A DNA stretch of 5,719 bases from Flavipsychrobacter stenotrophus (GTDB taxonomy: Bacteria; Bacteroidota; Bacteroidia; Chitinophagales; Chitinophagaceae): the NCBI GenBank assembly GCA_947379685.1, contig CANCOG010000343.1, positions 1 to 5,719 on the forward strand, in the 5' to 3' direction. Shown here one piece after another: positions 1-5,719 of the stretch; position 1 is the stretch's first letter, and every line of letters starts with the position of its first letter. A model generated the notes under the pieces. It was not told where the DNA came from. It saw nothing but the letters and a program-made list of their open reading frames with translations, and ran no database searches. The translations under genes and the position numbers were made by a program.

Positions 1-2057
1 CAATGATAGAAGCAAAAGCCGATAAATTAGTCTTCAATGTAGAGAACAGTATCAATGCTACTGGCAGCAACGCACTTGAATTGCTCCGTAAAAGCCCCGG
101 CATGATGGTTGATAACAATGAGAACATTTCCATGCGCGGCAAGAACGGCGTAAAAATATACATTGACGGTAGGATGACCCAGCTGGATGCAAAAGACCTC
201 GCTACCTACCTCAAGAGCATCAATAGTAATGATATAGAGGCTATTGAGATGATCAGCAACCCAAGCGCGAAATTCGATGCAAGCGGTAACGCTGGCATTG
301 TAAATATCAGGCTGAAAAAGAACAAGAAGATCGGCACGAATGGTTCAGTCAACATGAACTATGTGCAGGGGATGTATCCAAAAGAGAATGGCTCCGTAAA
401 CCTCAACTACCGCGATAAAAAGGTGAATATATTCGGCAACCTTGGCGTCTATAATGGCATGTATCACAGCACACTAGACCTTGACCGGTATCAAAAAGAC
501 AGCGGTTACATTCAAAGGAGCTATACGAATAACAGCGATCGTGGGGCCGGAGGCAAAGCAGGGATTGACTATTTTATCAGCGACAAGCAAACACTGGGTT
601 TTTTGCTGACTACCAACATCAGCGATAACTCCTCAAAAAGCACAAGTAATACTAACATTTCTAACCCTGACGGTGCATTTAACAGACGGCTCACCGCTTT
701 CAACGACGTACCCGGCAGCCATACGAACAACAATATTAACCTCAACTACAAATATGCGGACACCAATGGCCGCGAACTGAACATTGATGCGGACTACGGC
801 TTGTTTAGGGGCCGCAAAACCAGCCTGCAGCCCAACTACTATTACGAAATCCATAATGCCCTTACAAGCAGCGTTATCAATCAAACCTATGCCCCGACCG
901 ATATTGACATCTACACGCTAAAGGCTGATTATGAACAAAAATTGGGGAAAGCAAAACTGGGCTTGGGGGGCAAAACAGCCTTCGTAAGGACTGATAACAC
1001 GTTCGACTTTTACAACGTGATACAGAACCAGCCTGTTATGGCCGGCGACAAGAGCAATAAGTTTCGCTACCTGGAGAATGTGAATGCAGCCTACCTAAAC
1101 TATTCAAGGCCATTGAGCACCAAACTGAGTATGCAGGCCGGTCTGCGTGCGGAAAACACCAACAGCAACGGCTACCTTACCCGTGCCGATGGGAAAAACC
1201 AGGCCGATGATACCGTAACAAAATCCTACATTGATTTGTTCCCGAGTGCAGCTCTAACCTGGAACATCAACGAAAAAAACTCTTTAAATCTCACCTACAG
1301 CCGCAGGATAGACCGTCCAACCTATCAGGACCTAAATCCTTTTGAGAATAAAATAGATGAACTTACTTACGAAAAAGGCAATGCCTTCCTGAGGCCACAA
1401 TATTCAAATATTGTGGAACTCACCCACACATTTATGGGCTTTGTAAATACAACTTTAAGCTACACTCACGTACACGACTATGCCACTATGGTAACCGACA
1501 CAGCAGGAAATGCCAGCTATATACAGCAACGCAACCTCGCCACCCAGCAAATTGTATCCCTTAACCTTGGCCTCCCTATCCCTATCGCAAAATGTTGCAC
1601 CGGCTACGTTAACCTGTGGTACAACTATCAGATGTTCGAGGGCACTATCAGTAACGCAGTCGTTAAGATAAACATGCCTTCTTATGGCGCATACGCCCAA
1701 CAGAGTTTCAATCTCGGCAAGGACTACTCAGCGGAGATAAGCGGCTGGTATAGCGGTCCCGGAATATGGGGAGGCACCTGGCGCACCAAGCCCATGGGCA
1801 GCCTCGACTTAGGCGCACAAAAGCAATTCCTTCATAAAAACGCTACTATAAAACTGAGCATTACAGATGTCTTCTTTACCGGCAACTGGCGATCAGAGAA
1901 CAACTTTGGCGGACTAAGAGTAAGCGGAACAGGGCGGGAGGAATCACGAACTGTCCGTTTAAGCTTTAATTATCGCTTCGGTAGTGCCCAGATAAAGGCA
2001 GCCCGTGACCGACGCACAGGGCTTGAGGACGAAAAGAACCGCATAAAGGGAAAATAG
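1..2057 (+). CDS. TonB-dependent-receptor-like outer membrane beta-barrel protein (5'-truncated by window)
   Basis: Outer-membrane receptor of the Bacteroidota beta-barrel family 3 / TonB-receptor type, probably taking up or sensing a ligand in a TonB-linked way; the substrate cannot be read from the sequence. The frame is open to the left edge, so the Met at position 3 is probably internal. The signal peptide and the N-terminal carboxypeptidase-regulatory-like domain usual in this family (about 800 aa in full) would lie upstream. Numbering from that Met, residues 5-110 look like the plug domain: ALELLRKSPGMMVD (24-37), KIYIDGRM, and IEAIEMISNPSAKFDASG followed by GIVNIRLKK. The remainder is barrel, with alternating aromatic strands, the conserved patch SRRIDRPTYQDLNPF, then LRPQYSN, and a terminal strand VRLSFNYRFG. 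A charged tail with TGLEDEKNRI follows the last strand, as is common in this family. An adjacent Cys pair (531-532) in the barrel is unusual. No SusD-like partner follows. Family is secure; ligand unknown. Confidence 0.9.
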   Translation, partial: MIEAKADKLVFNVENSINATGSNALELLRKSPGMMVDNNENISMRGKNGVKIYIDGRMTQLDAKDLATYLKSINSNDIEAIEMISNPSAKFDASGNAGIVNIRLKKNKKIGTNGSVNMNYVQGMYPKENGSVNLNYRDKKVNIFGNLGVYNGMYHSTLDLDRYQKDSGYIQRSYTNNSDRGAGGKAGIDYFISDKQTLGFLLTTNISDNSSKSTSNTNISNPDGAFNRRLTAFNDVPGSHTNNNINLNYKYADTNGRELNIDADYGLFRGRKTSLQPNYYYEIHNALTSSVINQTYAPTDIDIYTLKADYEQKLGKAKLGLGGKTAFVRTDNTFDFYNVIQNQPVMAGDKSNKFRYLENVNAAYLNYSRPLSTKLSMQAGLRAENTNSNGYLTRADGKNQADDTVTKSYIDLFPSAALTWNINEKNSLNLTYSRRIDRPTYQDLNPFENKIDELTYEKGNAFLRPQYSNIVELTHTFMGFVNTTLSYTHVHDYATMVTDTAGNASYIQQRNLATQQIVSLNLGLPIPIAKCCTGYVNLWYNYQMFEGTISNAVVKINMPSYGAYAQQSFNLGKDYSAEISGWYSGPGIWGGTWRTKPMGSLDLGAQKQFLHKNATIKLSITDVFFTGNWRSENNFGGLRVSGTGREESRTVRLSFNYRFGSAQIKAARDRRTGLEDEKNRIKGK
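1395..1416. repeat. Perfect 10-bp inverted repeat with 2-nt spacer inside the receptor gene
   Basis: CCACAATATT, then CA, then AATATTGTGG: the arms are exact reverse complements. It lies in the receptor gene over codons for P465-V471, part of a motif (RPQYSN) that is conserved in this receptor family. It may therefore be a by-product of codon choice rather than an operator, but a 20-base perfect dyad is uncommon by chance in a window of this length. No function is assigned. Confidence 0.6.
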
Positions 2058-2090
2058 ATAGAATCCGGCACAGGAAAAATCTTCGGAAAA

Positions 2091-2123
2091 TTAACCACCG
2101 TATGCAGCTACCTTTTACATTTG
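2091..2123 (+). promoter_or_regulatory. Bacteroidota-type promoter for the SWIM/DUF5691/AAA+ operon
   Basis: TACATTTG at 2116-2123 is an exact match to the Bacteroidota -7 consensus TAnnTTTG. A near copy, TACCTTTT, begins at 2109. At the right distance upstream (19 nt) sits only a weak -33 candidate, TTAACC (2091-2096). Transcription would start near 2128-2130, giving an untranslated leader of about 75 nt before the GTG at 2206. It lies in the only gap between the receptor gene and the operon, which fits a new transcription unit. No convincing terminator (GC-rich stem plus T run) was seen for the receptor gene between 2058 and 2090. Confidence 0.55.
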
Positions 2124-2138
2124 TAAGTGGTATCAGGA

Positions 2139-2175
2139 AGCCTTCCAGACAGTAATCGTCTGCGTTGGTAAGGCT
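2139..2175 (+). promoter_or_regulatory. Foldable 5' leader hairpin upstream of the SWIM gene
   Basis: Two nested inverted repeats lie in the predicted leader. AGCCTT (2139-2144) pairs with AAGGCT (2170-2175), and inside it CAGAC (2146-2150) pairs with GTCTG (2158-2162) around a 7-nt loop. An alternative fold extends the outer stem with CCA (2145-2147) against TGG (2166-2168), at the cost of part of the inner stem. No T run follows, so this is not an intrinsic terminator. It matches no riboswitch class I recognise. It could influence mRNA stability or translation; function is not established. Confidence 0.35.
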
Positions 2176-2205
2176 GCTCAAAACCCCGAAAATATATCCG
2201 CAACT

Positions 2206-3507
2206 GTGCAACTTACTGAAGAACAAATACTGGCTCTCGCACCCGATGACGCTTCCCGAAAAGCGGGCAGAGAATTGAGCAACCCCGGTAAGTGGGTGAG
2301 CCGGGGCTGCGACGAAGCTGCACTTTGGGGTGAATGCAAGGGAAGTGGCTCGAAACCCTACCAAACCCAGATCGACCTGAGCCAGATCGCTTTTAAGTGT
2401 TCCTGCCCCAGCAGAAAGTTCCCTTGTAAGCATGGCCTGGGCTTACTGCTATACCGCTCCAAAAATCCTGCTGATTTCACCGAAACAAACCAGCCTGCAT
2501 GGGTAGCAGAATGGCTGGGCAAGCGATCAGAAAAGGAAGAAAAAAAGGCGGAGAAAATCGAGAAACCGGTAGATGAGGCTGCTAAGGCCAAACGCCAGCA
2601 AGCAAGGTTCGAAAAAGTAAATGACGGAATAGAAGAACTGCTTTTATGGATAAAGGACATCATCCGTAATGGCATAATAGGCGTACCTGAAAAGGGTAAT
2701 GCCTATTGGCTGAACATGGGTAAGCGCCTTGTTGATGCACAGGCAGGGGCCCTGGCTGGTATGGTTAATGATCTTTCGACCATTAACTACTACAATGAAG
2801 GCTGGCAAACAATCTTTCTGGATCAACTTCTGAACATATACATGGTGGCCGAGGGGTACAGAAATATCGAAACCTTGCCCCCTACCCTACAGCAGGATGT
2901 ACGCTCCCTGGTAGGTTTTAACCAGAATCAGGAAGAAGTAAAAGCAGCAGGAACATTGCGCGATGATTGGTTCATACTCGGCAGGCAAACTGAAGATGAA
3001 GCCCAGCTCACCATTGAGCGCAACTGGTTGTTCGGTATGCATTCCGGCAGGTACGCACTTGTGCTCAACTTCTTTGTGAAAAGCCAGCCCAAAGACAATC
3101 CGCTCATGCCAGGAACTACTATAGACGCTGAGCTGGCATTTTACCCTTCTGCCACGCCGTTAAGGGCGCTGATTGCGGCCCAGCATGGCATTAAGAAGAA
3201 CGTTATGCCCACCGGTGTAAGTGGATGGCAGCAGGTAGTTACGACTCAGGCGGCAAACTTGTACGTTGCGCCTTTTGCTATGACACTGCCGTTTATCGTA
3301 CAAGAATTACGCCCGGTGAATTACAACAAAAAATGGTGGCTGCAGGACAGCGAAAATAAAATGATGGAAATGACGCTCCCGGAAAGTAAACTATGGAAAC
3401 TTGTTGCTATAAGCGGAGGCAATTTCCTGCCTACGGCTATTGTGGGAGCGGGTACAATATTTACGCCGATTGGCGTTTGGTATAACAATGAATACAAACT
3501 GATATAA
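2206..3507 (+). CDS. SWIM zinc-finger family protein
   Basis: First gene of the operon, 433 aa. The SWIM motif is complete: C65-x-C67-x6-C74-x-H76, inside FKCSCPSRKFPCKHG. SWIM fingers bind zinc and are known to mediate DNA or protein contacts. The start is GTG at 2206: the frame is open back to 2095 but offers no ATG, GTG or TTG before it, and the N-terminus MQLTEEQILALAPD is what I recall for this family. The region before the finger (residues 26-60) holds WVSRG and LWGECKGSGSKPY, typical of the subgroup. Residues 106-137 form a Lys/Glu/Ala-rich, probably helical or coiled linker, followed by a helical section and then, from about 268, a beta-rich C-terminal domain. There is no signal peptide or membrane segment, so it is cytoplasmic. 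Its stop overlaps the next start. It resembles enterobacterial YehQ in domain type and context (from memory). The role in the system is inferred, probably substrate or nucleic-acid recognition. Confidence 0.9.
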   Translation: MQLTEEQILALAPDDASRKAGRELSNPGKWVSRGCDEAALWGECKGSGSKPYQTQIDLSQIAFKCSCPSRKFPCKHGLGLLLYRSKNPADFTETNQPAWVAEWLGKRSEKEEKKAEKIEKPVDEAAKAKRQQARFEKVNDGIEELLLWIKDIIRNGIIGVPEKGNAYWLNMGKRLVDAQAGALAGMVNDLSTINYYNEGWQTIFLDQLLNIYMVAEGYRNIETLPPTLQQDVRSLVGFNQNQEEVKAAGTLRDDWFILGRQTEDEAQLTIERNWLFGMHSGRYALVLNFFVKSQPKDNPLMPGTTIDAELAFYPSATPLRALIAAQHGIKKNVMPTGVSGWQQVVTTQAANLYVAPFAMTLPFIVQELRPVNYNKKWWLQDSENKMMEMTLPESKLWKLVAISGGNFLPTAIVGAGTIFTPIGVWYNNEYKLI

Positions 3508-4997
3508 TGGAATTCTGGAACCAGGTAATCAATACTGCACTGCTGGGCACTGGTAAAAACCAGCGTCCCATCAGCAATTTGCCTGAACCCCTGGAAGCAC
3601 TCGCGGTGCATCTGGCCAACGACCACGAAACCGACCGTGAAGAACAATATTTAAAATTGGCGGCCACCGCGTCCATCTACCGGAAATGCGGCACAGAACC
3701 TTTAAGAACAGAACTTTCCGATTTCACATCAGCAGAAGAAGAGCCACTCGCCTATTGCACCCCCGCTATGCTTAAAGTGCTGAACAGTGCGCTTTTTGAG
3801 GGTTGTATGCCGCTGGTCTTTATGTGCCTCAGGCTGTGTAAACAAAAGCAACGGATTGTTGAACCAGAGCTCTTGCCTCAGTTGCTGGATATTGCACAGG
3901 GCTACGAAAATAACAGGACACTTGTGATGGACTGCTGCGGAAAAAGAGGCGAATGGCTGTGTAGTTTCAATGAGAAATGGGCCAAAATAATTCCTGAACC
4001 AGAAGAGGAAATTTGGCAAACGGGGACGGTAGGCCAAAGAAAAATACTGCTGCAACAAATACGACACCGGGACCCTGAACTGGGACGCACCTGGCTGCAG
4101 CAAACCTGGGATCAGGAAACTGCTGCTACCCGAACAGAATTAATTGGTGCCATGGAAATCAATGCAGGTGCGGGTGACATCCCCTGGCTGGAAACGCTGT
4201 TGCAGGAAAAAAGCAAAAAAATAAAGGACGAAGCCATAAGGCTACTGAAACTGATCCCCGGCTCTGTAATAGTAGAATTGGCATGGCAGGCTGCCGGCAG
4301 GGCCGTTACGTTGAAGAAGGAAAAAGGCTTTTTCGGCATCGGTGCTAAGACAAAAATAGAAATTCAATTACCCCTTGCTATTCCCGAACAGTTGTGGCAA
4401 ATGGGCATTGAAAAACAAAGCAACGACAATAATTATACCGACGATGAATACCAGCTCTTTCAACTACTGAAGTACATTCCACCGCATTATTGGGAGCAGC
4501 ACTTCAGTGAAAAGCCAGAACAGGTGATCGCGCACTTTGTAAAAGCCAGTGAGACCGATAAATATACTGGTGCCATTGCCATGCAGGTCATCAAGTCTAA
4601 GAATGCAGAGTGGGCCATGCATATTGCCAATAGTGGCCGGCTGTACTTCATTGAAATTGTTAACTTGCTGCCCGAAGAAAAACGGGAGCCATTCTTGCTC
4701 AAAGACTTTGGCCAGCACCAGCAAAAAATGGTAGAATACGCGCAGAATTTCGCCGGACAATGGAGCGAAGCACTTACTAAAGCAGTATTTAATATTACTG
4801 CCCGCTCCCCATATCTTTATGGCAAGAGCTATTACAAAGAACACATTGAACGCATACCCGTTGCCGCAATCGACTGGCTCAACGAGATTCAGCCAGAAGA
4901 CAAATATGCAGCAATGAACTGGGGCACTTGCAAAGATTACATTATCAGGCTCAACGAGATCAAACAAAACATAGAACACGCTTTTAAAAACGCATAA
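3507..4997 (+). CDS. DUF5691 family protein, helical-repeat scaffold of the SWIM/AAA+ operon
   Basis: Second gene, 496 aa, with no known biochemical function. The ATG shares its A with the last base of the upstream TAA (TAATG at 3505-3509), which indicates translational coupling. The N-terminus WNQVINTALLGTGKNQ and the core at residues 175-253 carry the hallmarks I associate with DUF5691: GQRKILLQQIRHRDPELGR, WLQQTW, R-x-ELI, then D-x-PWLE-x-LL and KIKDEAIRLLKLIP. The core reads as HEAT-like paired helices, and most of the rest is also predicted helical, with recurrent Leu/Trp/Ala spacing. There is no Walker motif, no obvious catalytic triad, no signal peptide and no membrane helix. A cytoplasmic scaffold or adaptor for the neighbouring AAA+ ATPase is inferred from fold type and gene order only. 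The family name rests on pattern recognition and context. Confidence 0.8.
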   Translation: MEFWNQVINTALLGTGKNQRPISNLPEPLEALAVHLANDHETDREEQYLKLAATASIYRKCGTEPLRTELSDFTSAEEEPLAYCTPAMLKVLNSALFEGCMPLVFMCLRLCKQKQRIVEPELLPQLLDIAQGYENNRTLVMDCCGKRGEWLCSFNEKWAKIIPEPEEEIWQTGTVGQRKILLQQIRHRDPELGRTWLQQTWDQETAATRTELIGAMEINAGAGDIPWLETLLQEKSKKIKDEAIRLLKLIPGSVIVELAWQAAGRAVTLKKEKGFFGIGAKTKIEIQLPLAIPEQLWQMGIEKQSNDNNYTDDEYQLFQLLKYIPPHYWEQHFSEKPEQVIAHFVKASETDKYTGAIAMQVIKSKNAEWAMHIANSGRLYFIEIVNLLPEEKREPFLLKDFGQHQQKMVEYAQNFAGQWSEALTKAVFNITARSPYLYGKSYYKEHIERIPVAAIDWLNEIQPEDKYAAMNWGTCKDYIIRLNEIKQNIEHAFKNA

Positions 4998-5006
4998 TTC
5001 ATTATC

Positions 5007-5719
5007 ATGTCCACAATACTCAGGCAGCACGCAGAACAGCAATACGCACAGGAACTGGAAGAGCTTCAAAAAAATGATTCGGGCCAACGCCCGGAGAACT
5101 GGAAGCTTTCACCGCAGTCCGTTGTCACCTACCTCATGGGCGGTACACTAGCGAACGGTTTTGAGGTCTCCCCCAAGTACATTGGCGCAAGAAGGCTGAT
5201 AGAAATAGCAGTGGCAACACTTACTACCGACAGGGCTTTGCTGCTTTACGGCTTGCCTGGTACCGCCAAAAGCTGGGTAAGCGAGCACCTCGCTGCAGGC
5301 ATAAGCGGAGATTCTTCCATGGTGGTACAGGGCACCGCCGGCACCAGCGAAGAATCGATTAGATATGGCTGGAATTATGCACGACTATTGGCGGAAGGGC
5401 CAAGTGAAAAGGCCCTCGTAGAAACACCTGTTTTACGTGCTATGAAGGAAGGCAAAATCGCCCGTATTGAAGAACTGACGCGCATTGGCGCCGATGTGCA
5501 GGACTCACTCATCACTATTCTCTCCGAAAAATTCCTGCCCATACCGGAACTGAACACGGGCGTACAGGCCATAAGAGGTTTCAACATAATTGCCACCGCC
5601 AACAACCGGGATAAAGGAGTCAACGAACTGTCCAGCGCACTTAAGCGCAGGTTCAACACCGTTATACTCCCGCTGCCCGAAACTATTGAAGAAGAAATGG
5701 ACATCGTCAGCCAGCGTGT
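5007..5719 (+). CDS. MoxR-like AAA+ ATPase (3'-truncated by window)
   Basis: Third gene of the operon. The frame runs from ATG 5007 without a stop to the right edge, giving 237 complete codons; relatives are about 360-380 aa, so the C-terminal lid is missing. The start is the first ATG after an in-frame TAA (4995-4997, the stop of the preceding gene), leaving a 9-nt gap without Shine-Dalgarno. Visible AAA+ elements: Walker A GLPGTAKS (residues 82-89, bases 5250-5273), with K88 and S89 as nucleotide contacts; Walker B ARIEEL (152-157), where E155 replaces the usual Asp and E156 would be the catalytic Glu; sensor 1 in ATANNRD (N199); candidate arginine fingers in LKRRF (R214/R215). The stretch VQDSLITILSEK after Walker B fits the MoxR clade. 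MoxR ATPases usually act with VWA-domain partners as chaperone-like remodelers, so a VWA gene is expected downstream. It resembles YehL of enterobacteria in context (from memory). Confidence 0.9.
   Translation, partial: MSTILRQHAEQQYAQELEELQKNDSGQRPENWKLSPQSVVTYLMGGTLANGFEVSPKYIGARRLIEIAVATLTTDRALLLYGLPGTAKSWVSEHLAAGISGDSSMVVQGTAGTSEESIRYGWNYARLLAEGPSEKALVETPVLRAMKEGKIARIEELTRIGADVQDSLITILSEKFLPIPELNTGVQAIRGFNIIATANNRDKGVNELSSALKRRFNTVILPLPETIEEEMDIVSQR

Noticed and set aside
2064..2087. Possible terminator after the receptor gene (TCCG ... CGGA)
   Set aside because: The stem is only 4 bp with a 16-nt loop and no T run, too weak to call.
2102..2155. Short ORF of 17 codons beginning MQLPFTF in the gap before the SWIM gene, a possible leader peptide
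   Set aside because: The -7 promoter element lies inside it, so its ATG would be upstream of the transcription start. There is no ribosome-binding signal.
1966..2433. 155-codon open frame on the - strand across the receptor/SWIM intergenic region
   Set aside because: It overlaps the ends of two clear + strand genes and the promoter. It has no recognisable domain, and its composition is that of a shadow frame.
4320..4334. Inverted repeat GAAAAAG / CTTTTTC with a 1-nt centre, resembling a terminator stem
   Set aside because: It is inside the DUF5691 coding sequence (KEKGFFG codons), its loop is too short to fold, and it has no following T run. It is likely an effect of Lys and Phe codons.
4464..5087. 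207-codon open frame on the - strand over the end of the DUF5691 gene and the start of the ATPase gene
   Set aside because: It lies entirely antisense to well-supported genes. Its product, rich in Phe, Cys and Val, matches no family I recognise and looks like a complement of the real coding frame.

Overview
The window looks like a piece of a Bacteroidota chromosome, probably Chitinophagaceae/Sphingobacteriales-like. Three things point there: an outer-membrane beta-barrel receptor of the kind these bacteria carry in large numbers, a promoter matching the Bacteroidota -7 consensus TAnnTTTG, and no Shine-Dalgarno sequence before any of the three visible start codons. Base composition is moderate. 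All genes are on the + strand, and nothing suggests recent transfer: there are no insertion sequences, tRNAs, rRNAs, integrases or CRISPR arrays.

Layout. (1) Positions 1-2057 hold the 3' part of a TonB-dependent-receptor-like outer membrane protein. Its signal peptide and N-terminal carboxypeptidase-regulatory-like domain would lie before the window. (2) Positions 2058-2205 are a 148-nt gap with a good Bacteroidota promoter and a short leader that can fold. (3) From 2206 to the right edge runs a tight operon: a SWIM zinc-finger protein (GTG start), a DUF5691-type helical-repeat protein that overlaps it by one base (TAATG), and, 9 nt later, a MoxR-like AAA+ ATPase cut by the window end.

How they work together. 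The receptor gene appears independent of the operon. The SWIM / DUF5691 / AAA+ set is the left half of a conserved but experimentally almost uncharacterised gene cluster. From memory, such clusters continue with a DUF5682 protein and a VWA (CoxE-like) protein, and they resemble the enterobacterial yehL-yehM-yehP-yehQ locus. The likely scheme, which is inference, is that the AAA+ ATPase works with a VWA partner as a chaperone-like remodelling machine. The SWIM protein would supply nucleic-acid or protein binding and the DUF5691 protein a scaffold. This operon is the part of the window most likely to represent a poorly described system.
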